A DNA stretch of 24,244 nucleotides from an uncultured Eubacteriales bacterium. Lineage in GTDB: Bacteria; Bacillota; Clostridia; Oscillospirales; Oscillospiraceae. Positions 1 through 7,777 of the stretch are shown here, piece after piece. The stretch spans positions 1 through 24,244 of the forward strand of contig URPD01000028.1 of assembly GCA_900549645.1 (NCBI GenBank), in the 5' to 3' direction. Made by a program: the position numbers and the translations under genes. Below the pieces are notes generated by a model. The model ran no database searches. It saw only the letters and a program-made list of their open reading frames with translations, and was not told where the DNA came from. Numbering within the stretch: position 1 is the first letter of the stretch; each line of letters starts with the position of its first letter.

Positions 1-119
1 GCTTGCCGCCTGCAATTCACAGACAGCAAGCCCTTTCGGCTGCTTGAACAATTTTCTCTATAAATATTTGTCTAACTTTTCGGGGTCACTTCATTCAAAG
101 GTGGGGATTATTTTTGTGC

Positions 120-1667
120 TTACTTTGCGTAATCGACGGCCTTGGTCTCGCGCAGGACGTGGACCTTTATCTGACCCGGATAGGTCAGCTCGTCCTCAAT
201 CTTCTTTGCGATGTCGCGGGCAAGCAGAACCATCTGATCCTCGCTCACCTCTTCGGGCTTGACCATGATGCGGATCTCGCGGCCGGCCTGAATCGCGTAG
301 GAGCTTGCGATGCCGGGGAAGCTCTTGGAGACCTCCTCCAGCTTCTCAAGACGCTTGACGTAGCTCTCGATATTCTCGCGGCGCGCGCCGGGGCGGGAAG
401 CGGAGATCGCGTCCGCCGCCTGAACAAGACAGGCAACAACGGTATGCGGCTCCACGTCGCCGTGGTGCGCCTCGATGGCGTGAATAACTGCTTCGGATTC
501 CTTGTACTTGCGGGCGATATCGACGCCGATGGTGACATGGCTGCCCTCGACCTCATGGTCGATAGCCTTGCCGATATCGTGCAGCAGGCCGGCGCGCTTC
601 GCCGTCGCGACATCGACGCCCAGCTCTGCCGCCATAAGTCCGGCGATGTGGGAGACCTCGATGGAATGGTTCAGCACGTTCTGGCCGTAGCTGGTACGGA
701 ACCTCATGCGGCCAAGGAGACGGATAAGTTCGGGGTTAAGGCCGTGTATATTAGTCTCGAACACGGCGCGCTCGCCCTCGGCCTTGATAGTCGCGTTGAC
801 TTCCTTCTGCGCCTTTGCAACCATCTCTTCGATGCGGGCGGGGTGAATACGGCCGTCCTGAATAAGCTTCTCAAGCGCCAGACGCGCCACTTCGCGGCGC
901 ACGGGATCAAAGCTGGAGACGGTGATGGCTTCGGGGGTATCGTCGATGATGAGGTCGCATCCAGTCAGCGTTTCGATGCTGCGGATATTGCGGCCCTCAC
1001 GGCCGATGATGCGTCCCTTCATTTCGTCGTTGGGGAGAGGTACGACGGAAACGGTGATTTCGCTTGCGTGGTCGGCGGCGCAGCGCTGGATAGCCGTGGC
1101 GATGATGGCGCGAGCCTTTTCCTCGGCCTCATCCTTGTACTGCGTCTCGATTTCCTTGACCTTCATCGCCATCTCGTGCGTCACGTCGTCACGAATGTTG
1201 GCGATAAGGTACTGCTTTGCCTCCTCGACGGAGAAGCCCGAAATCTTTTCGAGCATTTCAAGCTGGCTCTTCTTGACGAGCGCGACCTCCTGCTGCTGAT
1301 TCTCAACAGCGGCGATCTTGTTGTTGAGCGTGTCGCTCTTGCGCTCGACAGCGTCCATCTTCTTGTCGAGATTTTCTTCCTTCTGCTGGAGGCGGCGTTC
1401 CTGCTTCTGCAGCTCTGAACGGCGCTCCTTGACTTCCCGCTCGTACTCGGAGCGGCTTTTGTGTATTTCTTCCTTTGCCTCTACGAGAGCTTCCCTCTTC
1501 TTGCTCTCGGCGCTCTTTATTGACTCATTTATTATTCTTTTGGCTTCTTCCTCCGCGCTCATTATCTCACGCTCCGCAACCTTTTTGCGGTACTGCACGC
1601 CAAGGAAAAAGCACACCGCCGCCACAACGACGGCAATTATTATAACGACCCATAAAGGTAAAGACAT
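120..1667 (-). CDS. rny: Ribonuclease Y, membrane-anchored endoribonuclease
   Basis: RNase Y starts bulk mRNA decay and processing in Firmicutes by endonucleolytic cleavage at the membrane. The 515-aa product has the full family layout: one N-terminal membrane helix (starting MSLPLWVVIIIAVVVAA), a long charged coiled coil to about residue 200, a KH RNA-binding domain with GRIIGREGRNIRSIE, and an HD domain with the metal-binding HDIGKAIDHE motif near residue 364. The length matches Bacillus RNase Y (about 520 aa). I chose the ATG at 1667 because the membrane helix follows at once. GGAGGTG lies 12 nt upstream, and a TTG nine bases earlier (1676) sits closer to it, so the exact start is slightly uncertain. 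The gene stands alone, behind its own promoter and a long structured leader. No convincing terminator is visible in bases 1-119. Confidence 0.96.
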   Translation of the reverse strand: MSLPLWVVIIIAVVVAAVCFFLGVQYRKKVAEREIMSAEEEAKRIINESIKSAESKKREALVEAKEEIHKSRSEYEREVKERRSELQKQERRLQQKEENLDKKMDAVERKSDTLNNKIAAVENQQQEVALVKKSQLEMLEKISGFSVEEAKQYLIANIRDDVTHEMAMKVKEIETQYKDEAEEKARAIIATAIQRCAADHASEITVSVVPLPNDEMKGRIIGREGRNIRSIETLTGCDLIIDDTPEAITVSSFDPVRREVARLALEKLIQDGRIHPARIEEMVAKAQKEVNATIKAEGERAVFETNIHGLNPELIRLLGRMRFRTSYGQNVLNHSIEVSHIAGLMAAELGVDVATAKRAGLLHDIGKAIDHEVEGSHVTIGVDIARKYKESEAVIHAIEAHHGDVEPHTVVACLVQAADAISASRPGARRENIESYVKRLEKLEEVSKSFPGIASSYAIQAGREIRIMVKPEEVSEDQMVLLARDIAKKIEDELTYPGQIKVHVLRETKAVDYAK

Positions 1668-1950
1668 AGTAAGCAAACACACCTCCATTCTTTTTAGAAT
1701 TTTGCGGTGGTTCAAGACAATTCTTTACAGCAACCGTTGGTCAAAACCGGGCATGGAAATCCCCGTCTGATAAAGGAGGGCGTTTTCGGAAAACCTCCGG
1801 TAATCAGGCGGAAGGACGCCCCGGACGCCGGAATTCATCCGCGGCTATTGCAGAATTTGATCTAAAGCAAGACGGGTCATAAAACGCACCCGTCGGAATT
1901 GAAAAGAAATATTCAGCCGGAGCCTCCCCATGGCTCCTTAAAATATTATC
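1668..1950 (-). promoter_or_regulatory. Long structured 5' leader of rny
   Basis: This gene-free stretch lies between the rny promoter and its start codon, so it should be transcribed as a leader of about 280 nt. Read on the minus strand it holds four hairpins in a row: GGAGCC/GGCTCC (1919-1937), GACGGGT/ACCCGTC (1871-1894), GCGGA/TCCGC (roughly 1810-1846), and a two-part stem CTGAT/ATCAG enclosing GGAG/CTCC and GTTTT/AAAAC (1767-1807). I recognise no standard riboswitch or T-box core. An autoregulatory role is inference, by analogy with the structured leader through which E. coli RNase E controls its own mRNA. Confidence 0.55.
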
Positions 1951-1956
1951 TGATCT

Positions 1957-1985
1957 ATTTTAGCCCGAAAGAGGTGTTATGTCAA
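1957..1985 (-). promoter_or_regulatory. Sigma-A promoter for rny
   Basis: On the minus strand TTGACA (1980-1985) and TAAAAT (1957-1962) are separated by 17 nt. It lies downstream of the stop of the peptidase gene and points to rny, with a predicted transcript start near 1950. Confidence 0.8.
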
Positions 1986-2074
1986 GTGAATTACTTAAAT
2001 ATATTTAATATTTGCTTAATGATTTGCTTAATGTTCACCCTAAATGATTTCCTGATAATGTCTAGCCGCAAAAC

Positions 2075-3784
2075 TCACGCCGCTTTCTGCTCCTGCATCA
2101 GCAGGCGCATATCGTCCGCGACGCGCTGCACGCGCCCGCTCTCGAAGGGGCTTGTGAACCCGGCTTCCTCGATGTTATCCAGAAATCCGGTATACTCGCG
2201 GCTTAGCAGCTCGTTATATTTATCAAGCCCCGCCGTGCCGCCGTCCTGCGACAGCTCGTATATCTGCATGGCAATATCGTTGGAGACGGGGTAGGTTATC
2301 ACGTAGAAGGGATACTCAAAGAAATGTGCGATATCCGACCAGCTCATTGCATAATACTTTGCGCGGCTCTCGTCGCAGTAGCCGTAATCGCGCGCAAGCT
2401 GAAGGGACAGATCGTTCAGAACCTCGGCGGAGAGTTGGTCGGGATCCATGGAATACACCGTACTCTCAAACTCCGCGAACGACGTCTGCTGAACGTATAG
2501 ATCAAGCGTATCGAGCAGCTTCATGCGGCGCAGATTGTCCGCCTCGTCCTCGCCGAGGACTTCGTCGTAATAGCCCAGCGCCAGATACTCCATCGCCTGA
2601 GAATAGCACTCGGACATATCTATCGTCTCGCTGGCATTATAATTTACAAAGGCGTCCACATAATGGCCGAACTCGTGAGAGAGGGTCAGGATGTCCTCAG
2701 TATCGCCGTAGGGGTCGAGGAACAGGAACGGCGCCTCGTAGTTTGAAAGATATGTCTGGAACGACATGGTCGCCTTGCTGCTGTTCAGGGACACGTCGCA
2801 CAGCTCATACTTCGTCATAAAGTCGAACGCCGCCTTGACGTCCCCGCCCATAAGCTCTGTGACGCTTCCGAGAACGCTGAGAAGTTCGTCTTCGTCGAGG
2901 TAGTCGTAATAAATATCGTCATACGGGGAAGCTTCCATTACCTCCTCGTACACGGGAACCATATAGCTCCGGATATCCGCGACATACTGCGCCGCCTGCT
3001 CCGGAGTGTAGTCCCGCTCAAAGTAGAAGCTGTACTGCATCTGCTCGTAATCCATCCCGAACTGGGCGGCCAGCTCCTGCCGCACCCGCACAAGCTCGAT
3101 GTAGATGCGGGCAAAGTCCTCGTTGTACTTCTCGTAGTTCCGGATCGTCTGCATATAGCTCCCAACGCCGCTCGTCTCTCCGAGGCTGGCGGCGGATTCG
3201 GCGGCGAGCGCGCGGTATTCCGAGACGAGCGCGCTCTCGCGCTGCATCAGCTCCACCGCCGCGTCGTTATAATAGGACTGGCTCCAGTCGGAATAATCGT
3301 CCGTGAAGCCCTCCCAGAAATAGTTCTCCTCCAGCTCCTGCGCCAAGTCGGACGCAGCGCAGGCATAGAACATGTCCTCCATCTTCTGCTGCACCGCCGC
3401 GAAGCTCTCCCCGCACCAACTCACCTCGTCGGCGTAGTAGCTGTCGTACACGTCCTGACACGAGCGGATGTCCGCAATCGTGTACATGGTGTCGAAATTA
3501 TAATAGTCGAGATAGCAGGCGTCCAGTGCGTCGGAGACGGCATCAATATCCCCGCCGTCCAGCGCATCGTTCACAGCGTCGAAGTCGGCGCTTATTGCGC
3601 TCATGTCCGGGCGCAGGTACTCCATCTCGTCGAACGGGACAAGATTTCTGTCGGCACTTATGAAATTCCGCTGCAATGCGCGGTAGGCGCTGTCAAGCTG
3701 ATCGTTAAGAATCGACGACGAGCAGCCGGTGAGCATAAGCAGCGCCAGCAGCATACTCAGGAGGCGGATGGCTCTCTTTTTCAT
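2075..3784 (-). CDS. M3-like zinc metallopeptidase lipoprotein
   Basis: A 569-aa exported metallopeptidase, probably an oligopeptidase tethered to the outer face of the membrane. It begins with a lipoprotein signal peptide ending in the lipobox LTGC. The zinc site is HEFGHYVDAF at residues 370-374 and following. About 20 residues later IDMSECYSQAME aligns with the DFVEaPSQ..E third-ligand motif of family M3 (thimet oligopeptidase, PepF). The start at ATG 3784 gives the signal peptide at once and has GAGGTG 5 nt upstream. Most M3 enzymes are cytosolic, so a lipid-anchored copy suggests peptide scavenging or envelope protein turnover (inference). The gene is divergent from the pyrophosphatase; no convincing promoter of its own was found in the 127-nt gap. 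Confidence 0.85.
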   Translation of the reverse strand: MKKRAIRLLSMLLALLMLTGCSSSILNDQLDSAYRALQRNFISADRNLVPFDEMEYLRPDMSAISADFDAVNDALDGGDIDAVSDALDACYLDYYNFDTMYTIADIRSCQDVYDSYYADEVSWCGESFAAVQQKMEDMFYACAASDLAQELEENYFWEGFTDDYSDWSQSYYNDAAVELMQRESALVSEYRALAAESAASLGETSGVGSYMQTIRNYEKYNEDFARIYIELVRVRQELAAQFGMDYEQMQYSFYFERDYTPEQAAQYVADIRSYMVPVYEEVMEASPYDDIYYDYLDEDELLSVLGSVTELMGGDVKAAFDFMTKYELCDVSLNSSKATMSFQTYLSNYEAPFLFLDPYGDTEDILTLSHEFGHYVDAFVNYNASETIDMSECYSQAMEYLALGYYDEVLGEDEADNLRRMKLLDTLDLYVQQTSFAEFESTVYSMDPDQLSAEVLNDLSLQLARDYGYCDESRAKYYAMSWSDIAHFFEYPFYVITYPVSNDIAMQIYELSQDGGTAGLDKYNELLSREYTGFLDNIEEAGFTSPFESGRVQRVADDMRLLMQEQKAA

Positions 3785-3857
3785 GTCGCACCTCAATTTT
3801 TGTTTTTTATTACAGTTTAACACAGTTAAGATGTTATTAAAAGAGTATTTTTACGGA

Positions 3858-3886
3858 TTGAAATTATTCTCAATATCGCCTATAAT
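3858..3886 (+). promoter_or_regulatory. Sigma-A promoter for the pyrophosphatase-dapF unit
   Basis: TTGAAA (3858-3863), 17-nt spacer, TATAAT (3881-3886). The predicted start near 3893 leaves a very short leader before the GGGGG ribosome site (3898-3902), which supports the TTG start at 3912. Confidence 0.85.
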
Positions 3887-3911
3887 CATATTAAAAAGGG
3901 GGCATTTCACA

Positions 3912-5522
3912 TTGAATGATATATATGTAACAGGCCACCGCAATCCGGACACCGACGCAATAGTCGCGGCGATGGCCTACGCGAACCTGCGCAACGCTCT
4001 GGGCGATCGCGAGTACAAGGCGATACGCATCGGCCCGATAAACGATGAGACTCTCTCCATGCTCAACCGCTTCGGCTTCGAGCCGCCGATGTTCATCAAG
4101 ACCATGCGCACGCAGATAAGCGACATTGAGTACGACACTCCGCCGGAGCTGAACTGCGGCGTGTCGATGGATCTGGCATGGCGCATCATGCGCGACGGCC
4201 AGATCGCCACGATACCCATCGTGCGCGACGACGGCACCCTGCACGGGATGCTCTCCGCCGGAGACATCGCGTCCTACGATATGCAGACCATTTACGACTC
4301 ACACATCGAGGCGCTTCCGGTGTTCAACCTCCTGAGCGTGCTTGAGGGTCAGCTCGTAAACGAGTTCGGCAGCAATGTCGAGACCATCACGGGCGACGTT
4401 GTGCTCGCCCTGCCGCAGACCTACGGCAACCCACAGCTCACGGAGCCGGACAGCATCGTCATCTGCGGCGATCAGCCGGAGATAATAGACGCGGCGCTCA
4501 AAGCGGGCGTCTGCTGCCTGATAATCTGCCAAGCCGATGTTGACGTACACCTCGCCGACTATGACGGCGGCACCTGCATCATCTCCACCCCGCTCGACGC
4601 GCGGCGCGTAGGACGGCTCATCTTTCAGGCGATGCCGGTCGAGCATGTCAGCAAGACCGGGGACATCATCTGCTTCCATCTGACCGATTATCTCGACGAC
4701 GTGCGCGAGCTGATGCTGAAAAGCCGCTACCGCTGCTATCCGGTTCTGGACGAGAACGACCGCGTTGTGGGCACGCTGTCGCGCTTCCATTTGCTGCGCC
4801 CGAAGCGCAAGCGCGTCGTGCTCGTGGATCACAACGAGGCCGCGCAGTCCGTGCACGGGCTGGATCAGGTCGAGATACTTGAGATAATCGACCACCACCG
4901 GCTCGCCGATATCCAGACCGGGCAGCCCATCTCCGTCCGGAACGAGCCTGTCGGCAGCACGAACACCATCATAACCGCCATGTATCAGGAGCACGGGGTC
5001 ACGCCCTCGCCCAAGATGGCGGGGCTTATGGCCGCGGCGATACTCTCGGATACCGTCATGTTCAAGTCCCCGACCTGCACCAAGAAGGACATCGCCATGG
5101 CGGAGCGCCTTGCCCGCATCGCGCGCATCTCGCTCAAGGAGCTTGGGCGTGAGCTGTTCTCCTCCACCTCCGACGGCAAGCGCGCGGAAGAACTGCTGGG
5201 AACCGACTACAAGGAGTTCCACATCTCTGGTCAGACCATCGGCGTCGGGCAGATAACCTGCGTCGACTCGTCGAAGCTCGTGGAGCGCCGGGATGAGTTC
5301 ATCGAGGCCATGGAGAAGGTCAAGCAGCGCAGTAATTGCGACCTTGTCATCCTTATGATAACGGACGTTCTGCTCGACGGCTCGCACATTTTCTACGTCG
5401 GCAGCGACGACGTGATGCAGGAGGCGTTCTCCGCCGTGCCGAAGGATAAGCACATGTTCCTGCCGAAGGTCATGTCCCGCAAGAAGCAGATCATCCCGAT
5501 GCTGACCGCCATGTGGGGCTGA
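3912..5522 (+). CDS. ppaC: CBS-domain manganese-dependent inorganic pyrophosphatase (family II)
   Basis: Family II pyrophosphatases hydrolyse PPi to two phosphates using Mn or Co; CBS-containing members are inhibited by AMP/ADP and activated by ATP or diadenosine polyphosphates. The 536-aa protein has the long regulated layout: N-terminal DHH part with GHRNPDTDA (residues 8-16), CBS1 (about 68-125), a DRTGG-like domain (about 130-250), CBS2 (about 250-305), then VDHNE, the DHH signature IIDHHR (about 324-329) and a C-terminal DHHA2 domain. The start is a TTG at 3912: the metal-site motif begins eight residues later, GGGGG lies 9 nt upstream, and in-frame ATGs further up precede the promoter. 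dapF starts 4 nt after the stop, so the two genes are probably co-transcribed and coupled. Confidence 0.95.
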   Translation: MNDIYVTGHRNPDTDAIVAAMAYANLRNALGDREYKAIRIGPINDETLSMLNRFGFEPPMFIKTMRTQISDIEYDTPPELNCGVSMDLAWRIMRDGQIATIPIVRDDGTLHGMLSAGDIASYDMQTIYDSHIEALPVFNLLSVLEGQLVNEFGSNVETITGDVVLALPQTYGNPQLTEPDSIVICGDQPEIIDAALKAGVCCLIICQADVDVHLADYDGGTCIISTPLDARRVGRLIFQAMPVEHVSKTGDIICFHLTDYLDDVRELMLKSRYRCYPVLDENDRVVGTLSRFHLLRPKRKRVVLVDHNEAAQSVHGLDQVEILEIIDHHRLADIQTGQPISVRNEPVGSTNTIITAMYQEHGVTPSPKMAGLMAAAILSDTVMFKSPTCTKKDIAMAERLARIARISLKELGRELFSSTSDGKRAEELLGTDYKEFHISGQTIGVGQITCVDSSKLVERRDEFIEAMEKVKQRSNCDLVILMITDVLLDGSHIFYVGSDDVMQEAFSAVPKDKHMFLPKVMSRKKQIIPMLTAMWG

Positions 5523-5526
5523 GCCG

Positions 5527-6363
5527 ATGCGCTTCACCAAAATGCACGGAGCCGGAAACGACTTCATTATTATAAACAATATCGACGGCGCGATACCGGA
5601 ACCGGCGCTGCCGGGGCTTGCCGCGGGGCTGTGCGCCCAGCACGTCTCCGTCGGCGCGGACGGGATGATGGTCGTCGCCGCGCCGCGGCAGGGCGGCGAC
5701 TTCCGCATGATCTTCTATAATTCCGACGGCAGTCTGGGCGAGATGTGCGGGAACGGCGCGCGATGCATCGCCCGCTACGGATACGAAAACGGCCTGTCCG
5801 GGGAGATTCAGCGCATCGAGACTACCGCCGGGCTCGTCACCGGGCAGCGCATGACAAAGCGGCTGTACAAAGTGCGGCTCAACGACCCCAGCGTGATAGA
5901 CCTGCACCGGAGCGTGAGCGCCAGCGGCGCGGTGTACGACTGCGCATACATCGAGCTTGGCGACCCCGGCATCCCTCACGCGATAGTTCTCATGCCCGAT
6001 TGGGATGAGCGTGACCGCGATACGCTTCGCGCGCTTGGCCGCGCCCTGCGGTTCGCAAAAGAGTTTCCGCGCGGGGCAAACGTCAGCTTCGTAAAGACTG
6101 TGGACAGCAGGCATGTCAAAGCGATAACCTACGAGCGTGGAGTTGAGGATTTCACGCTGGCCTGCGGCACCGGCTGCGGCTCGATCGCAGCGGCGCTGTG
6201 CCTGCTCGGTCTGAGCGGCGATGAGCTTGCGATATTCATGCCGGGCGGCGAGCTGACCGTGAGCCTGACCGCCGAGGTCGGCAGTGTACAGGACATATAC
6301 CTCACCGGCCCCACAAACATCGTCTGCGTCGGCGATATTCTCGACGAGGACGTTCTGGGCTGA
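5527..6363 (+). CDS. dapF: Diaminopimelate epimerase
   Basis: DapF converts LL- to meso-diaminopimelate, the precursor of lysine and of the peptidoglycan cross-linking residue. The 278-aa length is normal for the family. It opens with MRFTKMHGAGNDFI, and both catalytic cysteines are present: Cys74 in MCGNGARC and Cys213 in ACGTGCGS, the thiolate pair of the PLP-independent two-base mechanism. It starts 4 nt after the pyrophosphatase stop with only a weak ribosome site, which suggests translational coupling. PPi removal and cell-wall precursor synthesis are both housekeeping, so the pairing need not be functional. A strong terminator follows. Confidence 0.97.
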   Translation: MRFTKMHGAGNDFIIINNIDGAIPEPALPGLAAGLCAQHVSVGADGMMVVAAPRQGGDFRMIFYNSDGSLGEMCGNGARCIARYGYENGLSGEIQRIETTAGLVTGQRMTKRLYKVRLNDPSVIDLHRSVSASGAVYDCAYIELGDPGIPHAIVLMPDWDERDRDTLRALGRALRFAKEFPRGANVSFVKTVDSRHVKAITYERGVEDFTLACGTGCGSIAAALCLLGLSGDELAIFMPGGELTVSLTAEVGSVQDIYLTGPTNIVCVGDILDEDVLG

Positions 6364-6383
6364 TACGCTGCATTATTATAATT

Positions 6384-6425
6384 TATAATCCTGAGAGGCA
6401 GCACGTCTCTCAGGATTATATTTTT
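6384..6425 (+). terminator. Rho-independent terminator after dapF
   Basis: A perfect 14-bp stem (6384-6397 with 6407-6420) with a 9-nt loop, followed by TTTTT. It closes the pyrophosphatase-dapF transcript. Confidence 0.92.
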
Positions 6426-6431
6426 CATCAT

Positions 6432-6460
6432 GTATATATTCTCCGTTTACAGGCAAGAAT
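6432..6460 (+). promoter_or_regulatory. Candidate sigma-F/G (forespore) promoter
   Basis: GTATA (6432-6436) and GGCAAGAAT (6452-6460), 15 nt apart, fit the Bacillus sigma-F consensus elements GYWTA and GGnnAnAnT at every defined position; the usual spacing is 15-16 nt. It lies 39 nt before the SpoIIQ-like gene, and no good sigma-A promoter is present in this gap. Confidence 0.65.
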
Positions 6461-6498
6461 AGGGTCGTAAACCTATTTTTACAACGGAGGTTAAGACT

Positions 6499-7299
6499 AT
6501 GAGCAGCAACAGCTCCGGCAAGAGGCTGGAGGGATTTTTCACGGGTAAGGGCTTCTACATAGTCCTTTTCCTGTGCGCCGCGGTTATCGGCGTGTCCGCA
6601 TGGATGATGGCGGCAGGAGATGTGGCTATGAAGAACGAAGTCCCGGTAAGAAGCAATGTCAACATGGAGAACAAGCGGGTTGAGACGGTCATAATTCCGG
6701 CCGAGACTGCGGCTCCGGCCGCGGAAGCTCCGGTATTCAACGAGGCGGAGCCTGTCACCGGCGGTGAGGAAGAGCTCGCCGCGGAAGCTCCGGAGATCAG
6801 CGCCGAGGGCATCAACGCGCCGGTCAGCGAGCCGGAGGAGATTGAGGCGGTCGACGTCTGGAAAGAGGGCGACGTCATGGAGGTCGCGGCTCCCATGTAT
6901 GTCTGGCCGCTGAGCGGCGAGCTGGAGCGGCTTTACAGCGTCGATACGCTCAGCTACGATGTCACCATGCGCGACTGGCGCACCCACGACGGGCTTGACG
7001 TCATGGCCGAGCTTGGCAGCACTGTCGTCGCCGCCCGCGCGGGCACGGTTGAGAGTATTGTTGCCGACTCGCTGTACGGCACGGTGCTGACGATAGACCA
7101 CGGCGACGGCATCAAGACCGTGTACGCGAATCTCGCGGATGTGCCCGCCGTCAACGTCGGCGACTGGGTCGAGGCCGGAGCCACGATCGGTTCCGTCGGC
7201 ACTACCGCGATATGCGAGATAGGTCAGGGTACGCACCTGCACTTTGCAGTCACCGTAAACGGCGTCCACGCCGACCCCTTGGAGTATCTTCCCGCATAA
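6499..7299 (+). CDS. SpoIIQ-like M23 (LytM) peptidase, membrane-anchored
   Basis: A 266-aa protein with a short cytoplasmic tail, one membrane helix (about residues 18-37), an Ala/Glu/Pro-rich linker (about 60-125) and a C-terminal LytM/M23 domain. The zinc and catalytic residues are intact: His163 and Asp167 in HDGLD, and His246-Leu-His248 in THLHFAV. Bacillus SpoIIQ (283 aa) has the same layout, is made in the forespore under sigma-F, and forms the channel across the intermembrane space with SpoIIIAH. Clostridial SpoIIQ keeps the active site that Bacillus has lost. The sigma-F-type promoter upstream supports this assignment over a generic cell-wall hydrolase. GGAGG lies 8-9 nt before the ATG. 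The gene stands alone between a terminator and a tRNA promoter. Confidence 0.78.
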   Translation: MSSNSSGKRLEGFFTGKGFYIVLFLCAAVIGVSAWMMAAGDVAMKNEVPVRSNVNMENKRVETVIIPAETAAPAAEAPVFNEAEPVTGGEEELAAEAPEISAEGINAPVSEPEEIEAVDVWKEGDVMEVAAPMYVWPLSGELERLYSVDTLSYDVTMRDWRTHDGLDVMAELGSTVVAARAGTVESIVADSLYGTVLTIDHGDGIKTVYANLADVPAVNVGDWVEAGATIGSVGTTAICEIGQGTHLHFAVTVNGVHADPLEYLPA

Positions 7300-7323
7300 A
7301 GCACAAAAAATCGAAAAAAGATG

Positions 7324-7352
7324 TTGACAACTGGGCTTTGTTCTGGTAGAAT
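7324..7352 (+). promoter_or_regulatory. Sigma-A promoter for the tRNA pair
   Basis: Consensus TTGACA (7324-7329), 17-nt spacer, TAGAAT (7347-7352), ending 23 nt before tRNA-Met. Confidence 0.9.
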
Positions 7353-7375
7353 TCCTATTGCTGTTTAAGGCATAT

Positions 7376-7452
7376 GGCGGCATAGCTCAGTTGGCCAGAG
7401 CATTCGGTTCATACCCGAAGTGTCCCCGGTTCGAATCCAGGTGCCGCTACCA
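7376..7452 (+). tRNA. tRNA-Met (CAT), elongator
   Basis: All four arms fold and CCA is encoded. Acceptor GGCGGCA pairs with TGCCGCT through a terminal G-U; D arm GCTC/GAGC; anticodon stem TTCGG/CCGAA with loop TTCATAC (anticodon CAT). It lacks the three G-C pairs in the anticodon stem and the 1-72 mismatch of the initiator, and resembles Bacillus elongator tRNA-Met. The T stem has one C-A mismatch (CCCGG/CCAGG). Confidence 0.95.
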
Positions 7453-7455
7453 AAC

Positions 7456-7485
7456 AAGGCGCAGCGTTAAATACTGCGCCTTTTA
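7456..7485 (+). terminator. Hairpin between the two tRNA genes
   Basis: AAGGCGCAG (7456-7464) pairs with CTGCGCCTT (7474-7482) around a 9-nt loop, with a short T-rich tail. It looks like a weak terminator or a processing signal; tRNA-Glu begins only 7 nt after the stem. Confidence 0.6.
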
Positions 7486-7488
7486 TAT

Positions 7489-7563
7489 GGCCCGTTGGTC
7501 AAGCGGTTAAGACACCGCCCTTTCACGGCGGTAACATGGGTTCGATTCCCGTACGGGTCACCA
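7489..7563 (+). tRNA. tRNA-Glu (TTC)
   Basis: 75 nt with encoded CCA. Acceptor GGCCCGT/ACGGGTC, anticodon stem CCGCC/GGCGG with loop CTTTCAC (anticodon TTC), T stem ATGGG/CCCGT with loop TTCGATT. There is no promoter of its own, so it is probably read through from the tRNA-Met promoter. Confidence 0.96.
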
Positions 7564-7590
7564 CGTCGGAGCAAAGTCCGCTCCGCTCAA

Positions 7591-7621
7591 AATCCGGCAG
7601 CTCTTTTAGAGTTGCCGGATT
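7591..7621 (+). terminator. Hairpin downstream of tRNA-Glu
   Basis: A 13-bp stem (7591-7603 with 7609-7621, one G-U) with loop TTTTA. The tail is TC-rich rather than a clean T run, so it may be a terminator or a processing hairpin. It begins the gene-free stretch 7564-7926. Confidence 0.55.
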
Positions 7622-7624
7622 CTT

Positions 7625-7699
7625 CGTCTGCGCTCCCTTGCTCCTCCTTTCCAAATCGAACCCACTTCGTTGGGCTTCGATTTGGTTGTTTCTTTATCC
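7625..7699. repeat. Intergenic hairpin repeat, copy A
   Basis: About 75 bp sharing its layout with copy B at 7778-7850: a CGCTCCCTTGCTCC-type pyrimidine lead-in, a 10-bp stem CCAAATCGAA/TTCGATTTGG (7651-7660 with 7676-7685) extended by CCCA/TGGG, then a CTTTATCC tail. No gene is visible. Confidence 0.7.
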
Positions 7700-7724
7700 T
7701 CAAAATTAGCCGGGTGTTCCACGA

Positions 7725-7758
7725 CGTCGCAAGCAATGCATCGCTTGCGACGACTTTT
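7725..7758 (+). terminator. Hairpin with T tract between the repeat copies
   Basis: A perfect 10-bp stem CGTCGCAAGC/GCTTGCGACG (7725-7734 with 7743-7752) followed by ACTTTTT. This is the best-formed terminator for the tRNA transcript. Confidence 0.65.
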
Positions 7759-7777
7759 TATGTTCTGCATCAAAAGT

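Noticed and set aside
1..119. Possible hairpin AGCA-GCC / GGCTGCT around 26-46 as rny terminator
   Set aside because: The stem has a mismatch and no T tract follows on the minus strand; nothing else is visible in this stretch.
114..1418. Long open frame on the plus strand opposite rny
   Set aside because: It is an antisense shadow of a clear RNase Y gene in high-GC DNA, with no ribosome site or recognisable domain.
1871..1894. GACGGGT/ACCCGTC hairpin as terminator of the M3-like peptidase gene
   Set aside because: The rny promoter lies between the peptidase stop and this hairpin, and the T-rich tail is poor; it fits better as part of the rny leader.
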